Assembly: GCF_047511655.1 (NCBI RefSeq)
Contig: NC_133401.1
Location: 13,238,001-13,302,000 of the forward strand
Direction: 5' to 3'
Length of the DNA stretch: 64,000 nucleotides
Origin: Castor canadensis
Taxonomy: Eukaryota; Chordata; Mammalia; Rodentia; Castoridae
In this document: piece by piece, positions 33,986 through 45,687 of the stretch
Position numbering within the stretch: position 1 is the stretch's first letter
Layout: each line of letters begins with the position of its first letter
Notes under the pieces: generated by a model
What the model was told of the DNA's origin: nothing
Seen by the model: the letters and a program-made list of their open reading frames with translations, nothing else
Database searches by the model: none
Translations under genes and position numbers: made by a program

Positions 33986-36900
33986 AAAGGGGGCGCACCA
34001 CGCGTGTCCGCGGTGCACGGCTGGCTAATGGCGGTGGGAGGACAAGCAGAGAGGCTCAGCCATATTTGATGGTTTTGTTGCTTCCCTCAGGAGTTGTCGG
34101 TGTAACTGGATGCCGAAGGTCTCTGCCTGGTGGAAATAACATAGTATGCCATTAACATGGCTCCAAAAGCCTGGGCTCCCGCAGTGTAGCCGGCATGTGC
34201 CCCTATTCCACCAGGAACTTGGGCTCCTCCAGTGGCCGGAGGACGAGGACAGCTGATTTCTGGGTCCTGAGGATAGGTCTTTGCTGGCTAAGCTGCCTGC
34301 TGTTTCCCCGGGGAGATCATGAAACGAGGTCGCCTTGACAACAGCGATGAGGATTCTGAGGACAATGGCAGCCTGCCAACTACATGGTCCCAGAATTGTC
34401 GATCCCAGCATAGGAGAAGCTCCTGCTTCAGACATGAAGATCGCAAGCCTTCCGAGGTGTTAAGGGCAGACCCCATCACCGCCATGAAGTTGCACGATTC
34501 CTACCACCTGAGCCCAGATGAGTACTGCGTGTTGGCAGATCCCTGGAGACAGGAGTGGGAGAAAGGGGTCCAGGTGATGGCATACCTGTGAGCCCCGGGA
34601 CCATCCTGCAGCCGGTGGCCAGGATGGTGCTGAAGAAAAGTCCCTCACGTTCATCAAGCCCAAGAAGTACATCATGTCCTCAGGCTCTGAGCCTCCAGAA
34701 CTGGGTTATGTGGACATCGGCAAGCTGGCCAACAGTGTGAGTGTATATGACCTCAGTGACATGGATGCCGCATGGCTGGAGCTGACCAAGGAGGAGTTCA
34801 AGGAGATGGGAATGCCAGAGCTGGTAAGTACACCATGGAGAGGGTACTGGAGGAGTTTGAACAGCACTGCTAGGACAACATGAACCTTGTCATTGAGACT
34901 GAGGAAGGGCTAGGAATCCAGTATGAGGAAGATGTTGTCTGTGATGTCTGCCAGTCACCCGATGGCGACGATGGCAATGAGATGGTGTTCTGTGACAAAT
35001 GCAACATCTGTGTTTACCAGGCCTGCTATGGGATTCTCAAGGTGCCAGAGGGCAGCTGGCTGTGCCGGCTGTGTGCTCTTGCGGTGCAACCAAAATGTCT
35101 GCTGTGTCCCAAGAAGGGCAGAGCCATGAAATCCACCCACAGTGGAACCAAGTGGGTCCATGTCAGCTGTGCCCTGTGGATTTCTGAGGTGAGCATGTCA
35201 CCCCCAGAAGATGGAGCTCATCACCAAGGTGTCTCATACCCCCAGCAGTCGGTGGGCACTGGTGTGCAGCCTTTGCAAGAAGTTTGGGGCCTCCTTCCAG
35301 CGCTCTGTGAAGAACTGTCGCACAGCCTTCCATATGACCTGTGCTTTTGAACAGGGCCTGGAGATGAAAACCATGTTGACAGAGAATGATGAAGTTAAGT
35401 TCAAGTCCTACTGCTTGCGACACAGCTCGCATAGGAAGCCCAAGGACAGCCTGAGTGAGGGGGCAGTGCAGGAGAGTGGGGCTCCTGAGTGTTCCCCACA
35501 GAGCCCCCTGGAGCCCTTTGCCAGGCCTGAGCAGCAGCAGGAGGAGACCTGCTGGCTGAGTGTCCGCAAGCAGAAGCTGCAGAAGCTGGAGGACGAGTTC
35601 TACACTTTCATCAACCTACTGGATGTGGCCAGGGCTCTGTGGCTGCCAGAGGAAGTGGTGGATTTCCTGTACCAGAACTGGAAATTGAAGATCAACTTCA
35701 ACAAGCCCCTGATCACCCCCAAAGAGAAACGAAGAGGACAGTCTAGCCAAGCGGGAGCAGGATGTCTTGTTTAGGAGGCTGCAGCTGTTCACACACATGC
35801 AGCAAGACCTGGAGAGGTTTCAGAATCTCACTTACATGGTGACCCTCAGGGAAAAAATTAAGCAGACTGTGTGCAAAGTCCAGGAGCAGATATTCAATCT
35901 TTACACTAAGCTCTTGGAGTAAGACAGAGTTTCAGGTATGCCTTCTTCCTGGTCCTCCTCCTCACTGGACAGTATGCTTATGTTTAATAGTCCTTCCATG
36001 GGCCCCGGCGCTCCCCAGATTGAGGACCTGAAGTGGCACTCTGCATTCTTCAGGAAGCAGATGGGGGCTTCCCTAGTTCACTTACTCAAGACCCCATAAG
36101 TGGGTCCCACGGCAGAGCAGAGCTGGCAGTGAGGGCAAGGCCCTGCTGAAGCAGCCAGACCTGTGTGGAGGGAGGGAGGGCTGGCTATCCAAGAGAGTTT
36201 TCTGAGTTTCATAAAGACCTTTGCAGAAGCATGCCTGATATCATCAGCACAACAGAAAAATGGGGTAGTGATGCCAGACTACAGAAAAAGAAGAGACAGT
36301 CGTTTTAATTGCGATCTCATTAAAGGAGACCTAAAGGACAAATTTTTTAAAGAGTCACAAGCCTCTCAGGTCCATAGATATGTCCCAGAGGCACATAGAC
36401 ACAAGAGCTGCCACCTCCCCTGGACTTGGGCAGTCAGCACTGGTACCAGCGGGGAGACTGTGCCCAAGTGCAACGGCTGCCTAATCAAAGTGCGCAGTCA
36501 CCAGCCTGCAGCCAAAGTGCCTACCACACCTTCCAGCCCAGCAAAGAACTGGAGCAGATTCCAGATTCCATATAAGGGGGGGGCATCCGCCACAGGGAGA
36601 GGCCCAGCAGGGACCCTGCCACCAGCATGCAGACTACCCATACCTAGGTTTGGGCCAAGTGCCAGCCAAGGAAAGGGCCAAAAGCAAATTACAAACCAAT
36701 AATGAGAATGGTGGGTACATCCCCAATGCAGAAATGAGTGGCAGAGAGCGAGGTGTCAGAAAAGAAATGCATGCACTCCAGCAGCAGACTGGGTGGGAGG
36801 ACAGAGATCATCAGGAGGAGCGTAGCTCAGGTTCCTGAGCCACACACTCACTTGCAATTCAGATTACATTTTTTTCCAGAATCATTTACAAATCAATGTT

Positions 36901-39190
36901 GCGAGAAGTTTATGTTAGTGGCAGCTTATTGAGGAAACAGAAGAGTAGACACTGCTAAGATTAGAACCTGAGCTAAACACTACAAGAGTGAGTTATGTAC
37001 ATTTGAAAGAAGCAAGGCTTGAATAAGCCTTGTGAGTTTTTACTGCCCTCTGCATTCTTCCCAAAGCACAAACTCTTGGTTACCTGAATATATGGAATCA
37101 AATCAGTTCCATAGAACAAATTCGTGCCATTTACAGCCCACAAAGCTTGTGTTCTAGGACTCTAGATGTTTCAATCACTTGGCCCACAAGGCTATTTTTG
37201 TTGCATTACTGGTGTACAGGCAGCAGCTCCCAGCCTCGGTGGCACTAGGGAATTGCATGTGCACAGCATCAGGAGAAAAGTCATTAGGGCTGAGCTGCTG
37301 TGGCTGCATGTTGAGGAATCCGGGCCTCCGCCACCAACAATTCCTTAAGAAAAAATAAGGGGGGAGGGAAGAAAAAAGGAAAAACATGGACTAGGTTATA
37401 CTTTGAAAGCAGTAGCAAGGCAATAAGTTGTGATAGACTCTTACCATTGACTGAGGTTATACAGGAACGAGGTCAAAGCATTCCCTCGCAGAGGATTTCT
37501 GGAGGCAGACTTGTGAACTCTGTTTCATCACTTGGACTTTCTAATCACAAATGGCAATAATGAGTAAGTTATCAGCAATAATAAATTTAGCATTAAATTT
37601 GAGTACAGTATTCTGTTTAGCACTCACTGCACTGCATATGTACTCAGACAGTGCTGGTGTTCAGGTTCTGTTAATTTTATTTGGAATTCATTGTAGTTGT
37701 GAATCAAACTTAAGAGCAGAGTTCAAATAGCAGCAAGATTTGCAATGATGGGCACCTGACAGAAGACCAGCTTCCCCTAAATCACCCTCGGTTCACTATC
37801 AGTACTCAGATTCCTGACTTATTCCATGTTTCCACGTGGCTGGGACGTTCTGATGTGAGTGAGTGCTGAGTTCTGTGGTCACTTCAAGTCTTCTGGATGA
37901 CTGTCAACAATAGAAAAGGACCATCTTGCTATGCAAGTGTTCTCAGATGATCCACTAGTCAACCTGATGCATCCCCACTGTCAGTCTGATACTTCCAAAC
38001 CAAGTCTTAACTTTTCCAAGTATAAATAGCCAATTCAAGGGAGGGAAAGAATGACAGGGTTTTAGACTTACTATTTTTGAGCTATGGAACTCATTTTGAA
38101 AGACTGTTATCCAGATAGCTTGTTGCTACAGGTATTAGAAGGTCCTTAGGAATCCAAGTTGTACATTTACTCATAACTTAAAAAGTAGATTGTTTGCATT
38201 TGAGCAAAAAACTTTTGCTGGATACAGGAAAAGATTGGACTGTAGGTTCAGTTAGCTTTTGATTACAGCAACAGCACTGGATGAGAGTAGAATTTAGAGG
38301 GATAATCTGTGAAGCCATAGAAAGAAAATCTAAAGTGATGAGTCCATGGCCTCTCACCATTTTTAAGAGGTACCAGATTCATTTGTATTATTAGGAATGC
38401 TAGTTTTGTGCAAAAAATAATGCCTTACCAATTTTTCCCCCACATTTAGGTTGAAAAGCTTTCAGATGTTCCAAGTTATGCTGACCCAAAAACCAAAACA
38501 AAACAAAAATAAATAAATAAAAACCCATACAAAAGAAAACACACAAAAATACAAAACCCACTTTTCAGTCCTGCTTCAGAGCACAAATGGTTCAGAGTGC
38601 AAATGGTATGCACCTGCTTCTCTGAGGTGTGATGAGAGCTTTGCAAGTCACCACCTCACATTCTGGAGACTCTAGGAGGTGGCCCGGCCTGCCCCTGCAT
38701 TCTGTTACTAGGGAACCATTTGCTTTTCTGTTTTTTTTTAAATCTTTCCTTGTGCATTCTGACCAAGAAATATTATGTCAAAACTTTTTGTAAAGTTGCC
38801 TGGAATGTCATTTGTTAGGTTATAACACAAGCTCTAAATGAAGGCTTTATGTGTTGTGTGCAAATCCTGATTATTTCAAAATGGACAGACTTGTCATTAC
38901 ATTTGTAACCTTGTACAGAGAATTTTCACTATGTGCCTAACTTGGTGTCCATTCAGTGAAAATTGAAAAAAAAAGGTGCATGAAGAGTTACAAATCAGAA
39001 GTTAAACAAAGAATATATAGAGATGACTATTTTATATTACATGGCCCAATCTTGTATTTATTTCTATCCTGTTTTGAAAGTATCTATAAACTAGTTGAGG
39101 ACAGCTGTACTTTTTTGTTGTTGTTGAACTATATAGTAGAATTTGTGCCTTTTTGTCTGTATATGAAAAAATGCTGTACATTTTGCAATA
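33986..39190 (+). pseudogene. JADE1: JADE1 processed pseudogene (near full-length retrocopy)
   Basis: An intronless copy of JADE1 (PHF17) mRNA. JADE1 is a PHD-finger scaffold of the HBO1 histone acetyltransferase complex. 5'UTR-like sequence 33986-34318; start [17 protein letters not shown] at 34319; coding span to a TGA at 36836-36838 (2520 bp, close to the ~840-codon parent); a ~2.35-kb 3'UTR; a short A-run at 39190. The PHD finger ([18 protein letters not shown], 34940-35060) and the extended second PHD region are readable. Breaks: 8 bp gained near 34579, one base lost near 34637, one near 34825, a TAC-to-TAG nonsense at ~34872-34874, a frame change near 35200 and more later. Absence of introns plus insertion into an L1 A-rich site shows L1-driven retroposition. 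No protein is expected. Confidence 0.93.
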
Positions 39191-41270
39191 CAAAAAAAAT
39201 AGCTAGGAATAAACATAACAAAAGATGTAAAAGACCTCTACAATGGAAACTATAAACCATTGAAGAGAGAAATCAAAGAAGACTACAGAAGATAGAAAGA
39301 TCTCCCATGCTCATAGATTCACAGAATCAATATTGTGAAAACAGCTATATTACCAAAAGCAAGATACATGCTCAGTGCAATCCCCATCAAAATTCCATTG
39401 ACATTCATCACAGAGAGTGAACAATCAATGCTAAAATTCATTTGGAAGCACAAGACTGAAGAGTTGAGGCAATTCTGAGCAAAAAGAGCAATACTGGACA
39501 AAACACAATACCAGACTTCAAACTATACTAGAGTCATAGCAATAAAAACAGCATGGAACTGGCACAAAAACAGAAAGATCAATGGTACAGAACAGAAAAC
39601 CTGATTTTTAACAAAGGCACCAAAAACATATGATGAAGAGACAGCCTCTTCCACAAATGTTACTGGGAAAACTGGATATTTTCCAATTTTTCCAGATACT
39701 GAAAATTGAAATTAGACCCATATCTTTAACCCTGTACAAGTGTCAATCCAAAGTGGATTAAGGACCTTAATATAAGACCTGAAACTTTGAAGCTAGTGCA
39801 GGAAAGAGGAGGGAATACACTGGAATTAATAGGCCTAAGCAATGACTTCCTAAATTGAACTCAAAGGGCTCAGCAGCTAAGAGAAATGGGACTACATGAA
39901 ATTAAAAAGCTTCTGCACAACAAAATAAGTGGTCACCAAATTGAAGAGGCTGCTCACAAAACAGGAGAAAATCTTTTCCAGCTATACATCTCATAAAGGA
40001 TTAATAAACAGAATATACAAGGAGCTCAAAAAACTCAATTACCAAAAGCTCAAAACTCAATGAAGAAATGGGCAAATGAACTGAACAGAGCTTTTTCAAA
40101 GGAAGAAGTCCAGATGGCCAAAAACACCTGAAGAAATGTTCAACATCCCTTGCCATAAAGGAAATGTAAACCAACACCACATTGCAATTCCACCTCACTC
40201 TTATTAAAATGATTGTCACCAAGAACACAAACAAGAACAAATGTTGGTGAGGATGTCAGGGGAAAAGCAAACCTCATACACTGTTGGTGACAATGGAAAT
40301 TAATACAACCACTATGGAAAACAGTATGGAGGCTCTATAAACAGAACTGACATATGATCAGCAATACCACTCCTAGGGGTATACCTGGAGGAATGTGAGT
40401 CAGGTTGCAATAAAAACACCTGCACACCCATGTTTATTGCAGCATTATTCACAATAGTTAAGCTATCAAAACAGCCAAGATGCTGCACTACTGATGAATG
40501 GGTTAAGAAAATGTGGTATTTATACACAATGGAATTTTATTCAGCCATAAAGAAGAATGAAACTTTGTCATTTGCAGATAAATGAATGGAACTGAAGAAC
40601 ATCATCTTAAGTGAAGTTCACCAGGTTCAGAAAGCCAAAGATTTGCATGCTTTCTCTCATATATGGAATATAGATCTAATAAAAGCAATGTTGTGAAAAA
40701 CAGGTCACACTAAAGGGAGGTCACATGTGAAAGAGGAAGGGTAAAAGAAGGAAGTTAAGAAGGTCAATATGGCTGATGTACTGCCTATACAAGAATGAAT
40801 ATTCAATTTTTAGATCTGTTGAAATCACAAGAAGAAGGGGACTAAAGTAGAAAGGAGAAAAATAGAGCAGATGAACCAATTTGGTGTATAATACATATAT
40901 ACATGGAAATGTCATGGAGAAACTCCCTGTATAGCTATCCTAAACCAAAAAAATGTCAATTTTTTTTACAAAATTAGAGAACAGGAGGAAAGAACAGGTT
41001 CTATTCTGGGGGGGGGTGTCAGTAAGAGGGAGGAATTATGGGGGAAAAGGGTGTGGGAGGGTTAGTATAGTCAAATACTGTGTACACTTATATGTAAATG
41101 GAAAAATGAAACCTGTTGAAACTTTCCAGGAATGGGAGCAGAGAGGATAAAGGAAAATGATGGAGTGGGTGAATGCATCTATATTTGATATATTGTAAGA
41201 ACTTTTGTAAATGCCACAATGTACCCCCAGCATGACAATAAAAATAAATAAATGAATGGATAAATAAATA
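39191..41270 (+). mobile_element. L1 fragment, right half (split by JADE1 retrocopy)
   Basis: Resumes ORF2 (CTAGGAATAAACATAACAAA) where the left half at 33985 stops and continues to the 3'UTR. The end carries the older ~170-bp terminal segment (41100-41245) also seen at 19650-19825, then AATAAA-rich tail sequence. Many stops. Confidence 0.9.
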
Positions 41271-41299
41271 AAAGAAATCAAAACACCATGAACAAATCC

Positions 41300-41512
41300 T
41301 CTTTTTTGGTGGTTCTGGGGTTTGAACTCAAGGCTTCATGTTTGCAAAGCAGACACTCTACCACCTCAGCCACACCTCCAGTCCATTTTTCTCTGGTTAT
41401 TTTTGGAGATGAGGGTCTTATGAACTATTTTCCCAGGCTGTGAACCAGGATCTTCACTCTGTCAGCCTCCCAAATAGTTAGAATTACAGGCACCAGCCAC
41501 CAGCACCTGGCC
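41300..41512 (-). mobile_element. Dimeric tRNA-7SL SINE (B4-like)
   Basis: On the minus strand a 7SL/B1-like part (complement of GCCTCCCAAATAGTTAGAAT at 41466-41485 and GCACCTGGCCC at 41502-41512) is joined to a tRNA-derived part (41308-41385, TTTGAACTCAAGG). Such ID-B1 fusions are the rodent B4 family or its relatives. Confidence 0.78.
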
Positions 41513-42990
41513 CAAACCCTCTGAGAAAATAAGTATAGGCACATGCCAGAAGCATAGAAAGCATCTTTCTTGGCTCATTTTCCACAGGCCATTACTAAAA
41601 ATTAAAACTTCATTATTCAAATAAAAATAATACCATTACATTGGTGCATTTTTACAGTAAGTAAAACAATGTGTTAGCTTAATGTAGCTAAACGTCAGGG
41701 TTATTCTACTTCTTAAAAAGTTTTGAAGATTTCTGGGATACACTGATGAATTGAAAACTTCTTCTCTATGAATCCATGAATGAGAAGAGGCAAGATAGAG
41801 ACATTATATTCCAAAGAGAAAAAGAGATGAAGAGCATCAGGAATCACAAACAAGGTGTCAGTTCAGATGAAAAGCATAACAAAGTTACACAGAGAAAAGC
41901 AAGATCCAACCTGAAGCTCCATCCCCAGATCCCTGGAAGGAAGGAAAGCCAGTCACAACCCCAAAATAAATTAGCCATCCCAGGTGAAAACAGACTGACA
42001 ATCCTACCTACAGAGTAAACTGACAGTTCCAGAAAGCCTAATTGGTGACAGTGACTCTTCCTGTGTGACCAGAATGGGGCAAAAAATCCATTTTGTCACT
42101 CTCCTTATACCTTTTATATTCCCCCATACACTCCTCCTGTATAACTATAGTGAAGTGACATCGTGAGAGATGGGCCTACTGTTTGGAATTGAGATGCCCT
42201 GGAGGGACTAAAAATGGAATAAGCAATTAGTCAAGGATTTTGAACACACCATCCCATAGTGTCTGGTGGGAAATAGCCATAAGTGGCAGTCAGAGACAGT
42301 GGGAGGGTCATATGTGGACCCACTAAGAAGCTTAGACACTGGGGAACTCACACTGTGAAAGACACACTGGTCAGTGGTACCACCCTCTGTAAGAAGGATG
42401 GAACTCCCTGCTTGTGATCACAGCAGAGAGTAAGGACTCCCAGCCCACTGTCATCAGATAGCAAGGCCTCAGTTGCTGTGTGCCTGCTGTGCATGGTTTG
42501 CTGATGGACAGAACTGACATCTCTTGGCCCACATTGATTTTCCCAGTCTCCTTCCTCCTGCCATGTGGTTTACTACTAGGCATGATCTGAAAACACAGAG
42601 ACAGTTTCTACTGTTCTAGGTTACAATGGTTCTTCCCTTCCTCCCAGAGAAGATCTCAATTTTGCCCCCACTCTCCAATGCACTAAGAAGACACAACAGT
42701 ACTGGATATTTGCTGCCCCTTGGTGCACAAACACAGAGGCCTGTGGAATGAGTGTAAACCTATCTAGACCAAAGGCAGTGAAGCTCACTGGGGCCTAAAA
42801 TGACTCTGGGTATATAAATAAGGGTACCTTCTAAAATGAACACAGCTTAGAAGCTGATAAATGACCCTTGAACAGTCCAGCCTTCACCTTGAATACAGCA
42901 CTAGCCTGTCAGTGGTGTTGCTGTGTTAGTGGTTCATTTTCTCCTCTCTAGTGGTATTGGGAATTGAGGCCTTAAGAGGAGGTCTCTCAC
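41513..42990. other. Unassigned stretch
   Basis: No exon or RNA gene recognised. Parts of 42050-42990 may be the 5' region of the old ORF1-type L1 that follows, but I cannot align it by eye. A small frame at 41776-42018 (lysine/glutamine-rich) has no recognisable family. Confidence 0.35.
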
Positions 42991-42999
42991 TCAAAAGAC

Positions 43000-43760
43000 T
43001 CACAAATAAAACTGGAAGAGATACCAACAAATGCACAAATCACAACTTACAAACACAAGAAATACGAAAAACCAAGGCAACATGACTCTTTCAGGATTTA
43101 CAATTCTTCAACAACTTAACCTTTAATATTGAAAAGGTGGAAATTTGCAGACATATAATTTAAAGGTCTAGTCTTAAAAATTATCAGACATTATTGAGGT
43201 TTCAAAGACAAAGTTGAATAAAGTAAAAAAATCAATTCAAATTAGGAATGAGGGCATCAACAACTCGGATGAAAAATTCAGAGACACAGAGAGAAATTCT
43301 GGGGCAGCAGGTGAAACCAGAAATCTTGCAAATTAAAAATTCAATAAACCTAATTTTAAAAATCTTAATGGAAAGTATTGTCAATGGACTAGGCTAGGCA
43401 GAAGAAAAAATATCAGGAATTGAAAACAAGGTAGACAAATTATTGCATTCAGGTAGAAATAAAAAATATTCAATCATGACCACAACACTCAACACCTCTG
43501 GGACATGACTAAGAAACTAAACCTGTAAGTCTACGGTGTAGAAAAAGGAACTGAGATATGGACTAAAGGCATAGAAAACTCATTCCACAGAACAGTAGCA
43601 AAAAATTTCCAAATCTAGGGAAAGAAATAGACATCCAACTACATGCCACATTTAGAACCCCAAAAAAGACATGACCAGAAAAGCAGCTCTCCTGTGGAGA
43701 AGAAAACATAGTTGAAATACAGAATTCCAAAACAAAGAAAGTCTATTTAAAGCTGTTTGC
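43000..43760 (+). mobile_element. Old L1/HAL1-type ORF1 fragment, plus strand
   Basis: A-rich text that reads, across stops, as L1 ORF1: coiled-coil-like repeats, then AATTTCCAAATCTAGGGAAA near 43605 and ACATCCAACTACATGCCAC near 43631. No ORF2 follows, so it could be a half-L1 (HAL1) or a broken L1. Confidence 0.65.
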
Positions 43761-43774
43761 TTAGCAGCAAACAT

Positions 43775-44340
43775 CTGCCTTGATACAGTTACTGGAGGTG
43801 GTCTCAGTGCTTTCAGGTCCCAGACAGAGTTTACCTCCCCATGTGGGGGAGTGGGTTGTAGAATTCATGTGATTTTGATGGTCTGGACTCAGAGCCCTCA
43901 GACAGGCCTGGTAGCCAAGGCCTGTTTGAATGCAGTTCCTGGAGGTGGGCCTCAGTGTTGGTGGGAAAAGGCTGTGGAAATAACGTGAGTCACCAGGCCT
44001 GGCCTGGGGGCTCTTAGATCTGCTCAGCATCAAATACATGTTGGGGTGTAGTTCCCAATAGTGGGCCTGAGTTCTTTCAGACCCTACCCAATAATTCACC
44101 TCCCTATATGAGACAGTAGAATGTGGAAAATACATGATTCAGAAGGACTGAACTCTGGGCCCTCAGATTCACCTGGCAGAAAACACACTGGGATACAGTC
44201 CGCAGTGGTGGGATACAGTCCCCAGTGGTGGGCCACAGTGTTTACAGACACTGCATACCAGTGCACCTCCCTGTGGTGGGAAGAGGTATGGATATTACGT
44301 GATTCAGAGCCCTCCCACCCACCTAGCAGCCAGGAAGCAG
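43775..44340. repeat. Degenerate tandem repeat, ~145-bp units
   Basis: About four diverged units begin near 43780, 43921, 44031 and 44181. They share the order: ACAGTTCCTGGAGGTGG-like start, GGGCCTCAGTG, CACCTCCC, a CATGATT/CGTGATTC box, then CAGAGCCCTCAGA-like text. The second unit has an internal loss. They may be L1 5'UTR-type monomers. A short GGGATACAGTCCNCAGTGGT doublet occurs inside the last unit (44190-44230). Confidence 0.65.
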
Positions 44341-44389
44341 GCCCTGGATGTTAAGAGGTTTGACATAATTCCAATTTTGCCTTTCTATG

Positions 44390-45130
44390 TAACTTAGGGC
44401 TTTGCTCTTGCAGCTTTCTTGCAGTTTTAATTAAAAATTAAAATATTTTTAATTTTTTCTGTACTCTTGATGTTTTAACTAAAATATGACATGGAAAGGT
44501 GATTTTCTGGTCATATCTATTTGGAATTCTAAAGGTCTCCTGAACTTGGATGTCCATACAATTCCCTAGACTTGGGGAAATTTCTACAATTTCACTGAAT
44601 ACATTTTCCATACCATTAGTTTGTGTATCAGCTCCTTTTGCACACCAGGCTTTCCTTTGGTATCTTGATCATGTCCCAGAGCTCTTGAAAGTTATGGTCA
44701 GAATTAGATTTATTTTTCTTTATTTCTACTGAATGTAATAATTTCTCAAACTTGTCTGCAATCATTGAAACTCTTTCTTCTCTTTCATATAGTCTATTGG
44801 TGATATTTTCACTGAATTGAGTGTAGCATTTACTGGGCTTTTATTTGGAAGTTTTCTATTTATTTGTAATATCTCTTTGCTGAATATGATCCAAGTCCTA
44901 AATTGACTTCTTTACTTCATTCATCTGTTTTTTAAATTCTCCTGGAAGTCCTAGGTCATTTTTAAAACAAGCATTTTTAAATCCATGCCTAGAATTTAAC
45001 TATTTCAATATCTTTGAACTCTGTTATTAAAGAGGAGTCCTATTGCCTGGCCTTTTCAACTTCTTGTGTTTCTCTGTTGGAATTGTGCATCTGTTAGGAT
45101 AGGTACCCCTTATGGGTTTTTATGAAGCTG
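44390..45130 (-). mobile_element. Old L1/HAL1-type ORF1 fragment, minus strand
   Basis: The minus-strand text is homologous to 43420-43760: a shared order of ATTCAGTAGAAATAAA, CTCTGGGACATGA and CAAGTCTAGGGAA. It therefore forms an inverted pair with the plus-strand fragment across the tandem repeat. Confidence 0.65.
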
Positions 45131-45191
45131 TTCTTCTTCATTAGCATGCTGTGTAAATTTGCATTGGACAAATAGCATCAAGGAGGGCATC

Positions 45192-45637
45192 CAGACACCA
45201 AACAGACCAGATCAAAATAGAACTACTCCACGACATATCATCATTAAAACAACAAGTTCAGAAACTAAGGAAAGAATATTGAAGGCTGTAAGAGAGAAAA
45301 AACAAGTAACATACAAAGGTAAACCCATCAAAATCACAGCAGACTTCTCAACAGAAACATTAAAAGCAAGAAGAGCGTGGGGTGAGATCTTCCGGGCACT
45401 GAATGAAAATAACTTCAACCCCAGGATACTCTACCCAGCAAAGCTATCATTCAAAATAGATGGAGCAATAAAAGTCTTCCATGATAAGCAGAAACTAAAA
45501 CAATATGTGACCACAAAGCCACCATTACAAAGATTCTGCAAGGGATTCTGCACACAGAAAGTGACACCCAAGTTAACCATGAAAAGGCAGGCAGCACCAA
45601 ACCACAGGATAAGAAAAAGGAAGACAGTAGAGAGTAA
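45192..45637 (+). pseudogene. L1 ORF1 C-terminal fragment
   Basis: The last ~150 codons of ORF1 (RRM end and C-terminal domain). One A is missing near 45527 compared with copy A, so the frame shifts before the natural stop TAA at 45635-45637. Confidence 0.88.
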
Positions 45638-45687
45638 CATCAAGTTAGGTACACACAATCAAACCTTCAAACAACTAAGACAACTAA

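Noticed and set aside
34822-34832. CTGGTAAGT in the JADE1 copy looks like a splice donor, hinting at a retained intron
   Set aside because: The parental coding text continues directly after it with one base missing; the look-alike was created by that deletion.
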